Assembly: GCA_019090795.1 (NCBI GenBank)
Contig: JAHRVG010000004.1
Coordinates: 1-64,000 of the forward strand
DNA from: Paracoccaceae bacterium
GTDB lineage: Bacteria > Pseudomonadota > Alphaproteobacteria > Rhodobacterales > Rhodobacteraceae
Length of the DNA stretch: 64,000 nt
Reading direction: 5' to 3'
Below are positions 20,131 to 30,360 of the stretch, one piece after another; the stretch's first letter is position 1; the number at the start of each line of letters is the position of its first letter. A model generated the notes under the pieces. That model was not told the DNA's origin and ran no database searches. It worked only from the letters and a program-made list of their open reading frames with translations. The position numbers and the translations under genes were made by a program.

Positions 20131-20610
20131 ATGGCAGACGAAACAGCAACAGAGAATTCCGGCGCTGAGGCCCCACAGGCCGCGCCATCAATGAAGATTG
20201 TGAACCAGTATATTCGTGATCTCTCATTTGAAAATATTGCTGCCCAGAAAAACCTTGGCGGTGAAATTCGGCCAGAGATCAATGTACAGGTCAATCTGGA
20301 TGCCCAGAAAAAGGGTGAGAACCAGTTTGAGGTTGCGCTTAAACTGACCGTTAATGCAGAGTCTGGCGAAGACAGTGTTTTCGTTCTGGAATTGGATTAC
20401 GCCGGCCTTTTTGTCATCGAGAACCTGCCGGAAGAACAGCTGCACCCCTATCTGATGATCGAATGCCCACGCATGATGTTCCCGTTTGTCCGTCAATTGG
20501 CACGCAATATCACAGCTGACGGCGGTTTCCCGCCACTGAATATTGATAACATCGACTTCATGGCCCTGTATCGCGCCGAATTGCAGCGTCGTGCAGCGGC
20601 ATCCAACTAG
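20131..20610 (+). CDS. secB: protein-export chaperone SecB
   Basis: NQYIRDLSFENIAAQ..., CPRMMFPFVRQLARNITADGGFPPLNIDNIDFMALY. Confidence 0.96.
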   Translation: MADETATENSGAEAPQAAPSMKIVNQYIRDLSFENIAAQKNLGGEIRPEINVQVNLDAQKKGENQFEVALKLTVNAESGEDSVFVLELDYAGLFVIENLPEEQLHPYLMIECPRMMFPFVRQLARNITADGGFPPLNIDNIDFMALYRAELQRRAAASN

Positions 20611-21299
20611 GTTTTAGACCAGAAAGCACCTTCGCCCAATTTTTGTACGAAGGTGCCATGAGCCTGCTTTTCCGCCTCGGTCATCCGGGGCGGTAATTTT
20701 TTGGCGCGTTGAGGAATTTTCCAATCGGTCTGGGTACCTTGGCTTGCCACGTCGGTCCCCGCCACCACGTTCAATGCAAAATCCGGCTGACGACCACCGA
20801 TCAGTTCCAGATAGACTTCTGCCAGAATTTCACTATCCAGCAATGCGCCGTGTTTTTCGCGGGCAGAGTTATCAACGCCAAAACGCCGACACAGGGCATC
20901 AAGCGAGTTTTGCGCACCGGGAAACCGCCGCCGCGCCATAGCCAGCGTATCAATAGACTGGGACATTGGCAGTTTTGGCAAACCCATCCATTCAAATTCT
21001 GCATTCAGGAATTTCATGTCGAAAGTAGCGTTGTGAATCACCATTTTGGCGCCGTCAACGAAATCCAGAAAATCTTGCCCAATCTTTTTGAAAACCGGCT
21101 TGTCCGACAGAAATTCTGAACTCAGTCCATGAACATCAAACGCCCCTTGCGGCATATCGCGTTCTGGATTGATATATTGGTGATAAATTCGGCCCGTGGG
21201 CAGATGATTGAGCAGTTCTACACCACCAATTTCAACGACCCTGTCACCGCTAAACGGATCAAGACCAGTGGTTTCCGTATCCATTACGATTTCACGCAT
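20607..21299 (-). CDS. dnaQ: DNA polymerase III epsilon subunit
   Basis: MREIVMDTETTGLDPFSGDRVVEIGGVELLNHLPTGRIYHQYINPERD; exonuclease motifs. Confidence 0.96.
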   Translation of the reverse strand: MREIVMDTETTGLDPFSGDRVVEIGGVELLNHLPTGRIYHQYINPERDMPQGAFDVHGLSSEFLSDKPVFKKIGQDFLDFVDGAKMVIHNATFDMKFLNAEFEWMGLPKLPMSQSIDTLAMARRRFPGAQNSLDALCRRFGVDNSAREKHGALLDSEILAEVYLELIGGRQPDFALNVVAGTDVASQGTQTDWKIPQRAKKLPPRMTEAEKQAHGTFVQKLGEGAFWSKT

Positions 21300-21906
21300 C
21301 AGGTGTCTTTCCGCTAATTTTCGCGATTAGTTGCAACACAAATTCCTGCGCTGCCGCTGGTGTTGTGGTTTCCAACACGTAATCTGCCCTTTGGCGCTTT
21401 TGTACATCTGGCATTTGTTTTGCCAGGATAAACTCAAAGGTTTCTTCGCTCATTTCGCCACGTTCCATAACCCGGCGTTTCTGTTCTTGCGGTGATGCTG
21501 TAACAACCAGAACCGCATCACATAATTGATCACCTTTAGTTTCGAAAAGCAAAGGGTGATCAATAACAACAAGAGGCACACCTGACTCTATCGCTGCGGT
21601 CAAGAAATCTTCACGACTTTGGGATACCAAGGGATGAACCAGTGCCTCAATTTCTTGCAGTAATTCTGGGCGTTCGGCGATATACAGCTTGAGGGTTCCA
21701 CGGTCAACTTGTTGATTTTTAACAGCTTCTGGAACCAATTTCGCAATGGCATGAACTGCCGGGGTATCCCCTTGGTACAGATCATGAACAGTTGCATCCG
21801 CATCCCAAACCGGAACATTTTCCGCAGAAAACAGCTTGGCTGTTGTCGATTTTCCCATACCGATAGAACCGGTTAGGCCCAGAATAAAAGGTTTACTCGA
21901 CTTCAT
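21292..21906 (-). CDS. coaE: dephospho-CoA kinase
   Basis: ILGLTGSIGMGKSTTAKLF, VWDADATVHDLY. Confidence 0.95.
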   Translation of the reverse strand: MKSSKPFILGLTGSIGMGKSTTAKLFSAENVPVWDADATVHDLYQGDTPAVHAIAKLVPEAVKNQQVDRGTLKLYIAERPELLQEIEALVHPLVSQSREDFLTAAIESGVPLVVIDHPLLFETKGDQLCDAVLVVTASPQEQKRRVMERGEMSEETFEFILAKQMPDVQKRQRADYVLETTTPAAAQEFVLQLIAKISGKTPDA

Positions 21907-22739
21907 GATGCTAACACCGCTTCTCTCAAGGCTGCATCTACCTCAGGTCTTTGACCAAACCAGTCGTGAAACCCTGGAACCGCTTGATGCAACAACATTC
22001 CCAGACCATCCACCGCCAACAATCCACGTTGTTCAGCCTGAAGCAGGAAATCTGTCTTTAGGGGGTTATAAACAATATCAGTCACCAAAGCCCCAAAGGG
22101 CGCCTTAGCCAGCGAGACTTCCAGCGGTGGCTGTCCAACCATACCCAATGACGTGGTGTTCACAATGGTGGCGGCATCACTGAACAGATCATGCACCTCT
22201 GTCCAGTTGCGAACTTCTACCCGTCCGCCAAAATGGCTTTGCAAAACCTCTCCTCGCGCCCGGGTGCGGTTGGCCAGGATCACCTTTGGGGCCCCTTCGG
22301 CCAATAAAGAAGAAATCACCGCCCGCGCCGCGCCACCTGCGCCCAGGACAACCGCAGTACCCGCAGTGGCATCCCAATCTGGTTCTTCCTGTTTCAGGTT
22401 ATTGATAAACCCGATCCCGTCAGTGTTATCCGCATGAATGCCGCCATCCGCCCGAAAAGAAATCGTATTAGCGGCACCAATCAAAGCTGCACGATCAGTA
22501 ACGGAATTGGCAATCGCCAGAACGCTTTCTTTGTAGGGAATAGTTACGTTTACCCCGACAAAACCAAGCCGCGGCATTGAACGGAGCGTTTCTTCGAATT
22601 CCTGCAAACGAATGCCAACGGGCACATAATACCCCTCCAACCCGTATTTTTTCAGCCAATAGCCATGAATACGGGGGGATTTACTGTGGGAAATCGGCCA
22701 CCCGACAACGCCAGCCAAGGGAATACGTTCGGTTGTCAT
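21903..22739 (-). CDS. aroE: shikimate dehydrogenase
   Basis: LAGVVGWPISHSKSPRIHGYWL, GVNVTIPYKESVL, VLGAGGAARAVI. Confidence 0.96.
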   Translation of the reverse strand: MTTERIPLAGVVGWPISHSKSPRIHGYWLKKYGLEGYYVPVGIRLQEFEETLRSMPRLGFVGVNVTIPYKESVLAIANSVTDRAALIGAANTISFRADGGIHADNTDGIGFINNLKQEEPDWDATAGTAVVLGAGGAARAVISSLLAEGAPKVILANRTRARGEVLQSHFGGRVEVRNWTEVHDLFSDAATIVNTTSLGMVGQPPLEVSLAKAPFGALVTDIVYNPLKTDFLLQAEQRGLLAVDGLGMLLHQAVPGFHDWFGQRPEVDAALREAVLAS

Positions 22740-23335
22740 TCTGTCAGAACTCCTCTGGTTCTAAGAAAACCCAGCACCTCAATCAGGGGCAGGCCCAGAA
22801 TGGTAAAGTAATCCCCCTGAACCCGTGTGAATAATTGTACACCTTCGGTTTCCAGTTTGTAACAACCAACTGTGGTGAGCAGATCATTTTTGTGCTGCTT
22901 GATATACGCATCAAGAAACTGATTCGAAAATTCGCGCATCACTAATTGCGCACGGCCAACATGGCGCCACACCGGCTTGCCATCCTCAAAAATAACCACA
23001 GCGCTAAGCAACTGATGGCCCTGCCCGCGCAGCTTGCTAAGGTGGATTCTTGCTTCAGTCAAATCCCGGGGCTTGCTAAAGATTTCTCCATTACATACCA
23101 GTATCTGATCTGCCGAAATAACCAGATGATCAGGATGTTTTCGGCTGACCCGCATTCCCTTATATTCAGCCAATGTGTCAACTATATCCAAGGGTCGAGT
23201 ACCTTCAGCCTGAAGGGATACCAGAATAGATGCCTCGTCCACGGGCGAAACCAGAACATCAAATTGAATTCCGGCGTTGCTCAATAGCTGTTGTCGGGCA
23301 GAAGAACCGGAGGCGAGGATTATCTTATGTTTCAT
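22736..23335 (-). CDS. maf: Maf-family nucleotide pyrophosphatase
   Basis: KIILASGSSARQQLLSNAGI, VISADQILVCNGEIFSKP. Confidence 0.93.
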   Translation of the reverse strand: MKHKIILASGSSARQQLLSNAGIQFDVLVSPVDEASILVSLQAEGTRPLDIVDTLAEYKGMRVSRKHPDHLVISADQILVCNGEIFSKPRDLTEARIHLSKLRGQGHQLLSAVVIFEDGKPVWRHVGRAQLVMREFSNQFLDAYIKQHKNDLLTTVGCYKLETEGVQLFTRVQGDYFTILGLPLIEVLGFLRTRGVLTE

Positions 23336-23833
23336 AAGAAAGCTTTACGGTGTTCCGAATGCAGTTTCCAGATGGTTAAATAGCCGCTGGATAAACCCTG
23401 CAAAAGGTTTGTACTGAATTGGGGATAACTGGGGACAATATTGGTAACTTTAGCAAATCGGGAGGAAATCGAAATTAGTGGGATTTTTACCCTTCGTCTT
23501 TCAAAAGTTTTCCTCAACTGTATAACTTTTCCAGATCCCTCCTATACAGTGGATTGTTTGCAATTATTCTTTACCTATAATGTATTTTTCAACAGAAACA
23601 TTTTTATTAAGTATTTGTTTTTTAATTGTAATAACAGTTATTCACCATTTGTTATCGTGTTTAAAATTGCAGAAAGGTTTCATGGGACACCTGTTGATAA
23701 ATAAGTAATCCACAGAATTTTTCCTTCCCTACTACATAATCATCTTTTCTAAATATCATTTATTATTATTGTATAATGGCAAAGCTTGGATCACTGGGCT
23801 AATGATAGATTTCAAAAACAAGTGAAAGCTAAA
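23336..23833. other. oriC: candidate chromosomal replication origin (oriC): AT-rich intergenic region with DnaA-box-like 9-mers
   Basis: Flanked by leftward maf-aroE-coaE-dnaQ and rightward hemJ-rho-mnmE-mnmG-rsmG-parAB, as around known alphaproteobacterial origins. 9-mers: TGGGGATAA (23420-23428), TGGGGACAA (23430-23438), TTATTCACC (23638-23646), TGTTGATAA (23692-23700), TAATCCACA (23706-23714). Long AT-rich tract about 23560-23670. Confidence 0.7.
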
Positions 23834-24286
23834 ATGACTGAACAGCTGGCTGATGTGTATCCCTGGATAAAATCTTTACATATCATTTCGGTGATATCTT
23901 GGATGGCAGGTTTATTATATCTACCACGCCTCTTCGTAAACCATGTTGAACGCGCACCTAACGGTTCCGAGATGGCGGAAATTTTCAAGGGTATGGAATA
24001 TCGTTTGTTGCGCTACATTATGAACCCCGCGATGATTGCCACATGGTTGTTTGGTCTCCTCTTGGCAGTCACACCAGGAATTGTTGATTGGGCTTCTGGA
24101 TACACATATGTGAAACTGGTGATGATTTTGGGAATGACAGGATTTCATCAATGGCTTGGTTTGCGCAGGAAGGTTTTTGAGCAAGATCAGAATACAAGAT
24201 CAGGAAAACACTATCGGATTGCAAACGAGGTGCCGACATTGATGATGATTATCATCGTGATAATGATTGTTGTACGTCCTTTCTAA
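23834..24286 (+). CDS. hemJ: protoporphyrinogen oxidase HemJ (UPF0093/CopD-like membrane protein; ORF open from 23786)
   Basis: MTEQLADVYPWIKSLHIISVISWMAGLLYLPRLFVNHVE..., NEVPTLMMIIIVIMIVVRPF. Confidence 0.92.
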   Translation: MTEQLADVYPWIKSLHIISVISWMAGLLYLPRLFVNHVERAPNGSEMAEIFKGMEYRLLRYIMNPAMIATWLFGLLLAVTPGIVDWASGYTYVKLVMILGMTGFHQWLGLRRKVFEQDQNTRSGKHYRIANEVPTLMMIIIVIMIVVRPF

Positions 24287-24416
24287 AAGGAAAATTTGAC
24301 AATTTGGTGCCAGCACTTTAACTGAACGTAATCAGCTCGGTTTCCCCAACCGTTTATGGGCTTTTCTCAGAAATATAAAATATGACGTCGGGCTAAGTCC
24401 GCGATAGGTGGTATTC

Positions 24417-25688
24417 ATGGAACAGGAAAAAATTTCCCTGTCTGAACTCAAGGCCAAAGCACCGGCTGATTTGTTGAAATTTGCAGAAGAGTGGGAAGTT
24501 GAAAATGCTTCCACTTTGCGAAAAGGCGACATGATGTTCGCGATCCTCAAGGAAATGGCAGAGGAAGGCGCTGAAATTTCCGGAGACGGTGTTTTGGAAG
24601 TTCTGCAAGACGGTTTTGGTTTCCTGCGATCACCAGAGGCTAATTATCTGGCCGGACCCGAAGATATTTACGTAAGCCCGACAATGATTCGTAAACATTC
24701 ACTGCGCACCGGCGATACGGTGTTGGGGATTATGCGTTCGCCGGACCAAGGGGAACGGTATTTTGGCTTGACTAAAGTCTCAACCATCAATTTTGCCGAT
24801 CCAGAGGAAGTTAAGCACAAGGTGCATTTTGATAACCTGACACCGCTGTATCCTGATGAGCGGCTGAAAATGGAAATTGAAGATCCAACCATTAAGGATA
24901 AAACGGCCCGAGTAATCGACTTGGTTGTACCAATCGGCAAAGGCCAGCGTTGTTTGGTTGTTGCGCCCCCGCGTACAGGTAAAACGGTTATTCTGCAAAA
25001 TATTGCAAATTCGATCGAAAAAAATCACCCGGAGTGCTATTTGATCGTTCTGCTGATTGATGAACGACCAGAAGAAGTTACCGATATGCAGCGTTCGGTT
25101 AAGGGCGAAGTAATTTCTTCGACTTTTGACGAGCCAGCGACCCGTCACGTTGCAGTTTCTGAAATGGTGATTGAGAAAGCCAAACGTTTGGTGGAACACA
25201 AGCGTGACGTGGTTATTTTGCTAGACTCCATCACACGCCTTGGTCGTGCCTATAACACGGTTGTACCGTCGTCTGGTAAGGTTCTGACCGGTGGTGTGGA
25301 CGCAAATGCGCTGCAACGCCCCAAGCGTTTCTTTGGTGCCGCACGTAACATTGAAGAAGGCGGTTCATTGACGATTATCTCAACAGCGCTGATTGACACT
25401 GGTTCGCGGATGGATGAGGTGATTTTTGAGGAATTCAAAGGCACCGGTAACTCGGAAATTGTACTGGATCGTAAGATAGCTGATAAACGGGTTTATCCAG
25501 CCATCGACATTCTGAAATCGGGTACCCGCAAAGAAGAGCTACTGGTAGAAAAAGGTGATCTGACTAAAACCTTTATGCTGCGCCGCATTCTGAATCCGAT
25601 GGGTACAACGGACGCGGTTGAGTTCCTGCTGAGCAAACTGAAGCAAACAAAGACCAATCAGGACTTCTTCGATTCGATGAATAGCTGA
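24417..25688 (+). CDS. rho: transcription termination factor Rho
   Basis: [73 protein letters not shown]. Confidence 0.98.
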   Translation: MEQEKISLSELKAKAPADLLKFAEEWEVENASTLRKGDMMFAILKEMAEEGAEISGDGVLEVLQDGFGFLRSPEANYLAGPEDIYVSPTMIRKHSLRTGDTVLGIMRSPDQGERYFGLTKVSTINFADPEEVKHKVHFDNLTPLYPDERLKMEIEDPTIKDKTARVIDLVVPIGKGQRCLVVAPPRTGKTVILQNIANSIEKNHPECYLIVLLIDERPEEVTDMQRSVKGEVISSTFDEPATRHVAVSEMVIEKAKRLVEHKRDVVILLDSITRLGRAYNTVVPSSGKVLTGGVDANALQRPKRFFGAARNIEEGGSLTIISTALIDTGSRMDEVIFEEFKGTGNSEIVLDRKIADKRVYPAIDILKSGTRKEELLVEKGDLTKTFMLRRILNPMGTTDAVEFLLSKLKQTKTNQDFFDSMNS

Positions 25689-25719
25689 TAGAATAACCTT
25701 TTAAACCAAAGGGTTAAAT

Positions 25720-27018
25720 ATGAATGAGACGATATTTGCTCTGGCAACAGCCAAGGGGCGCGCAGGAATTTCAGTGCTGCGCCTCTCGGGGGCGAAAGCA
25801 TTCGAAATTGCGGAAAAGATATGCGGTTCGAAGGTTACACCGCGACGCCCGAGTTTGCGACGCCTGATTTCATCTGAGGATGTCATACTGGACGAGGCGC
25901 TGGTTCTCGCCTTTGAGTCTGGTGCCAGCTTTACCGGCGAAGACGTGGTCGAGTTCCAATGTCACGGTAGCCCGGCAGTGGTTGATGCGCTAACAAGGGA
26001 GCTGTCCGATTTTTCACCAGCAAGATTGGCTGAACCCGGTGAATTCACTCGACGTGCTTTGGAAAATGGCTGCCTTGATCTTAGTCAGGTCGAAGGCCTG
26101 TCTGATTTGCTTGAGGCGGAAACTGAAGCGCAGCGGGTTCAAGCATTCCGAATCATGCAGGGGTCGCTATCTGACAAGGTAAATAATTGGCGGAATGACC
26201 TGATTCGTGCAGCGGCCTTGATCGAGGCTACAATTGATTTTTCGGATGAAGACGTTCCTATAGACGTTTCCCCTGAAGTAGCCATCCTCACGGCGCGCGT
26301 AAGGGCTGATCTGGAAAAAGAAATCACCGGTAGTTTTGTAGCCGAGCGTATTCGTGATGGTTTTGAAGTGGCAATAGTTGGGCCGCCGAATGTTGGTAAA
26401 TCAACCCTGTTGAATGCACTGGCTGGCCGCGACGCGGCAATAACTTCTGAATTTGCCGGAACAACGCGCGATGTGATTGAGGTTCGCATGGATATCGACG
26501 GGTTGGCAGTCACGCTGCTGGATACGGCTGGTTTGCGGCAAACGGACGACCACGTTGAATCCCTGGGCATTGATCTTGCGGTTCGACGCGCTAAAGCCGC
26601 CGATATTCGTGTATTTCTCCTCGAGAGCGGCAAGGAAATCGAAGGTGAGTTACAGCCACAACCGGATGATATCGTTGTTGTCGGAAAAGCAGACTTAGAT
26701 CAAACTATTGGCGTAGTGGGTGTTTCGGGTTTGCACGGGCAGGGGGTTGACCGGTTGATTCGTCGAATTTCTGCTGTTCTTTCTGGTCGATCCGCCCTTG
26801 CGCAAAACGCTGTTCGTCAAAGACATCGGGTTGCCATGCGTCAGGCAATAACTTTCCTGTCCTCGGCCGAAGATTTGCTGGAGGATTACCAGAACACATC
26901 AGAGCTTTTGGCAATGGAATTGAATAGTACTGTTCACGCACTGAATTCCCTTATAGGACAGGTTGGTGTAGAAGAGCTTCTGGATGAGATATTTTCGAGT
27001 TTTTGCTTGGGAAAGTAG
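25720..27018 (+). CDS. mnmE: tRNA modification GTPase MnmE
   Basis: [60 protein letters not shown]-terminal CLGK. Confidence 0.97.
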   Translation: MNETIFALATAKGRAGISVLRLSGAKAFEIAEKICGSKVTPRRPSLRRLISSEDVILDEALVLAFESGASFTGEDVVEFQCHGSPAVVDALTRELSDFSPARLAEPGEFTRRALENGCLDLSQVEGLSDLLEAETEAQRVQAFRIMQGSLSDKVNNWRNDLIRAAALIEATIDFSDEDVPIDVSPEVAILTARVRADLEKEITGSFVAERIRDGFEVAIVGPPNVGKSTLLNALAGRDAAITSEFAGTTRDVIEVRMDIDGLAVTLLDTAGLRQTDDHVESLGIDLAVRRAKAADIRVFLLESGKEIEGELQPQPDDIVVVGKADLDQTIGVVGVSGLHGQGVDRLIRRISAVLSGRSALAQNAVRQRHRVAMRQAITFLSSAEDLLEDYQNTSELLAMELNSTVHALNSLIGQVGVEELLDEIFSSFCLGK

Positions 27019-27020
27019 GA

Positions 27021-28898
27021 GTGTTTCACGTGAAACAAACCGGTTATGATGTATTGGTTATTGGTGGTGGTCATGCGGGTGCTGAGGCGGCGCAGGCAGC
27101 TTGGCGCATGGGTGCAAGAACTGCTTTGATCACACATAGTTTTGCCAAGATTGGCGAAATGTCTTGTAACCCGGCGATTGGCGGGCTCGGTAAAGGCCAT
27201 CTTGTTCGAGAAATCGACGCCTTGGATGGCGTTATGGGGAGAGTTGCTGATAAATCTGGAATCCAGTTCCGTCTTCTCAATCGACGCAAAGGGCCTGCAG
27301 TTCAGGGACCGCGTACACAATCTGACAGGGTACTTTATCGCCAGGCAATGCAGCTGGAGTTTACGAATAAGCACGGTTTGGACGTTATTGAAGCAGAAGT
27401 GGTTGATTTTCAAATAAAATCCGGACGCGTTACCGGCGTTGTATTGGCAGATGGTACATATATTTCCAGTCATGCGGTGATTTTGACAGCCGGTACATTT
27501 CTCAGGGGCGTCATCCACATCGGTGATGTAGCCACCCCGGGCGGACGTATGGGAGATCTCCCCTCTGTTGGATTGGCCGAGCGGTTGGATTCATTTGATT
27601 TGCCTAAAGGAAGGCTTAAAACCGGAACACCGCCGCGTTTGGATGGCCGGTCAATAAATTGGGATGTTCTAGAAAGCCAGCCAGGGGATGAAAACCCCAC
27701 TATGTTCTCCTTTCTTTCAAAAGGTCCAGTTGCACAGCAAATTTCTTGCGGTGTGACTCACACAAATCAGAAAACACATGACATTATTGCGCAAAATCTG
27801 AGTTCCTCTGCAATGTATGGGGGGCATATTGAGGGCGTGGGCCCGCGATATTGTCCTTCTATAGAGGATAAAGTAGTTAGGTTTTCTGACAAAGAATCGC
27901 ACCAAATTTTTCTGGAACCGGAGAGTTTGCAGGGAACAACTGTCTACCCGAATGGCATTTCGACGTCTCTGCCCGAAAAAGTGCAGAAAGAATATGTGAC
28001 ATCCATTTTTGGCTTGGAAGAGGCGGTTATCGTTCAGCCTGGCTATGCAATTGAATATGATTATTTTGATCCGCGCGCTCTTCGCTCCACTTTGGAAGTG
28101 AAGGATGTTCCGGGGCTGTTTTTTGCAGGCCAAATCAACGGCACTACAGGCTATGAAGAGGCTGCGGCGCAGGGTTTGGTCGCAGGCCTGAACGCAGCAA
28201 GTTCAGCATTGGGAAAAGAACCTGTGAGTTTTGGGCGTGAAATGGCCTACATTGGTGTTATGATTGATGATCTCATCACCCGAGGGGTAAGCGAACCTTA
28301 CCGGATGTTTACCTCGCGGGCGGAATACAGATTGCTGTTGCGGGCGGACAATGCAGATCAAAGATTGACAGCGTTTGGGAATGACATTGGCTGTGTGGGT
28401 GAAAACCGATGGTCAGAGTTTCGTCGGAAAATGTCGCTATTGAGTGGCGCAAAGGCCCGCTTAAAGGCAAGAACTGCTACGCCAAACGAAGTAGGGGCAG
28501 TAGGAGTTTCAATCCGTAAAGATGGACAGAGGCGCGATGGAATGGAGTTATTGTCGTATAAGGATATCGGGTTTTCGAAGCTGACAAAAATTTGGCCCGA
28601 TTTGTCCGATGTGGATGATGCTACGGTTGAACAGCTTGAAAAAGATGCAGTTTATCAAAATTACATCAATAGACAGCAGGCTGATATTGATGCAATGCAT
28701 GGAGACGAAATGTTGAAAATCCCTGCAGGGGTTTCATATATAGGAACACCGGGCCTTTCTATTGAACTACAGCAAAAGCTGGAACGTACACGGCCAGAAA
28801 CCTTGGGGCAGGCTCGCAGAATTGATGGAATGACACCGTCTGCTTTGACTTTGTTGTTGGTAAAAATTAAGAAGATGACGGTGGGGAAACGTGCCTGA
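27021..28898 (+). CDS. mnmG: tRNA uridine-5-carboxymethylaminomethyl modification enzyme MnmG (likely GTG start at 27021; ORF open from 27003)
   Basis: [59 protein letters not shown]. Confidence 0.97.
   Translation: MFHVKQTGYDVLVIGGGHAGAEAAQAAWRMGARTALITHSFAKIGEMSCNPAIGGLGKGHLVREIDALDGVMGRVADKSGIQFRLLNRRKGPAVQGPRTQSDRVLYRQAMQLEFTNKHGLDVIEAEVVDFQIKSGRVTGVVLADGTYISSHAVILTAGTFLRGVIHIGDVATPGGRMGDLPSVGLAERLDSFDLPKGRLKTGTPPRLDGRSINWDVLESQPGDENPTMFSFLSKGPVAQQISCGVTHTNQKTHDIIAQNLSSSAMYGGHIEGVGPRYCPSIEDKVVRFSDKESHQIFLEPESLQGTTVYPNGISTSLPEKVQKEYVTSIFGLEEAVIVQPGYAIEYDYFDPRALRSTLEVKDVPGLFFAGQINGTTGYEEAAAQGLVAGLNAASSALGKEPVSFGREMAYIGVMIDDLITRGVSEPYRMFTSRAEYRLLLRADNADQRLTAFGNDIGCVGENRWSEFRRKMSLLSGAKARLKARTATPNEVGAVGVSIRKDGQRRDGMELLSYKDIGFSKLTKIWPDLSDVDDATVEQLEKDAVYQNYINRQQADIDAMHGDEMLKIPAGVSYIGTPGLSIELQQKLERTRPETLGQARRIDGMTPSALTLLLVKIKKMTVGKRA
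27022..27037. promoter_or_regulatory. parS: parS centromere site (perfect 16-mer)
   Basis: TGTTTCACGTGAAACA exact consensus palindrome, at the 5' end of mnmG, 2.5 kb from parA. Confidence 0.95.
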
Positions 28899-29536
28899 TG
28901 GCAGATGACGCACAGTTTCGGCAGCTATCCAGGATCGTAGATGTTTCATATGAAACATTCACTAAGATATCTATCTATCATAAATTGTTAGAGAAATGGA
29001 ATATGTCGATCAACCTTGTGGGTAGGTCAACAATTGAGAATGGCTGGGAGCGCCATTTTTTGGATTCAGCACAATTGTGGCCCGAGAGCACCGAGTTTAA
29101 GTACTGGGTTGATATTGGTTCAGGGGCCGGTTTTCCAGGTTTGCTGATCTCCATTATTGCGTCTGAATTGCGACCAGATGCCAAATTTCATCTTGTTGAG
29201 AGCGATGCGCGCAAGTGCGCTTTCCTTAGAAATGTTTCACGTGAAACAAGTGTACCTGTGAAAGTACACAATTGTAGAATAGAAGATTTCAGCGGATCTC
29301 AGGCTGATTTTTTATCCGCCCGAGCTTTGGCACCTCTAGACAAACTTTTAACCTATGCAGAGAAAATTCTGGCTCCTGCAGGGGAATGCCTGTTTTTGAA
29401 GGGAAAGGATTGTGATAAAGAGCTGGAGAAGGCCTACAAGAACTGGGATTTCAAACTGGATAGAAGGCCCAGTATTGTTCAAGGGGATAGCAGCGTCCTC
29501 AAAATAGGAGACATTAGTCGTGCCAAACCCTCTTGA
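28898..29536 (+). CDS. rsmG: 16S rRNA (guanine527-N7)-methyltransferase RsmG
   Basis: NLVGRSTIENGWERHFLDSAQLWP, WVDIGSGAGFPGLLISI, HLVESDARKCAFLRNVSRET. Confidence 0.95.
   Translation: MADDAQFRQLSRIVDVSYETFTKISIYHKLLEKWNMSINLVGRSTIENGWERHFLDSAQLWPESTEFKYWVDIGSGAGFPGLLISIIASELRPDAKFHLVESDARKCAFLRNVSRETSVPVKVHNCRIEDFSGSQADFLSARALAPLDKLLTYAEKILAPAGECLFLKGKDCDKELEKAYKNWDFKLDRRPSIVQGDSSVLKIGDISRAKPS
28942..28957. promoter_or_regulatory. degenerate parS-like palindrome
   Basis: TGTTTCATATGAAACA: perfect palindrome, two symmetric changes from parS (CACGTG to CATATG). Confidence 0.5.
29233..29248. promoter_or_regulatory. parS: parS centromere site (perfect 16-mer)
   Basis: TGTTTCACGTGAAACA exact consensus inside rsmG (codons NVSRET). 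Confidence 0.95.
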
Positions 29537-30320
29537 AGTTATAGGTAAATCTCAAATTATTTCTGTTGCAAATCAGAAGGGTGGCGTGGGAAAAACAACA
29601 ACTGCAATAAACTTGGGTACGGCCATGGCCGCGGTGGGCAAGCGGGTTTTGTTGATTGATCTTGATCCGCAAGGAAATGCTTCGACGGGTTTAGGGGTTG
29701 ATGTAAGCGATCGTATTTATACAACGTATGATGTTTTAGTAGACAGGGTACCGCTTGAAAAAGCTATTCTGGAAACAGGGGTTCCGAATCTGTTTCTCGC
29801 CCCGGCCACTGTTGATCTCAGCTCTGCCGATGTTGATCTCGTACATGATCAGCGTCGGGTGCTGCGGCTGCGGATGGCAATTGACGAAGCGCGCCAGAGT
29901 GGGCACGACTTTGACTACATTATGATTGATTGCCCACCGTCGTTGAACTTGCTGACCTTGAATGCGCTTGCCTGCAGTGGTTCTGTGATCGTGCCCCTAC
30001 AGGCCGAATTTTTTGCATTGGAGGGGCTTTCTCAACTTATGCTAACCATTCGGGAAGTGCGGCAAAGCCTTAATCCGGTGCTAAAGATCGAAGGAATTGT
30101 CTTAACAATGTTTGACCAACGCAATAACCTGTCACTTCAGGTTGAGAAGGACGTGCGCGACAACCTTGGCGATCTGGTGTACGAAACTAAGATCCCCAGA
30201 AATGTTCGTTTGAGTGAAGCTCCGTCTTTTGGAATTCCCGCAATCTTGTACGATCATAAAAGCCGGGGAAGCATTGCATATCAAAAGCTTGCGGCGGAAA
30301 TTTTGCGTAAAGCTCAATAA
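29520..30320 (+). CDS. parA: chromosome-partitioning ATPase ParA/Soj
   Basis: IISVANQKGGVGKTTTAINLGTAMAAVGKRVLLIDLDPQGNASTGLG. Confidence 0.97.
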   Translation: MPNPLEVIGKSQIISVANQKGGVGKTTTAINLGTAMAAVGKRVLLIDLDPQGNASTGLGVDVSDRIYTTYDVLVDRVPLEKAILETGVPNLFLAPATVDLSSADVDLVHDQRRVLRLRMAIDEARQSGHDFDYIMIDCPPSLNLLTLNALACSGSVIVPLQAEFFALEGLSQLMLTIREVRQSLNPVLKIEGIVLTMFDQRNNLSLQVEKDVRDNLGDLVYETKIPRNVRLSEAPSFGIPAILYDHKSRGSIAYQKLAAEILRKAQ

Positions 30321-30360
30321 TTACCGGTCAAACCGGAGCATTCTCAAGGAGGGCAAACGA

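Noticed and set aside
30214-30360. N-terminal extension of the parB ORF
   Set aside because: Overlaps the parA 3' end; the standard ParB start MANKKEKRGLGRGLSALM at 30361 has a GGAGGG ribosome-binding site just before it.
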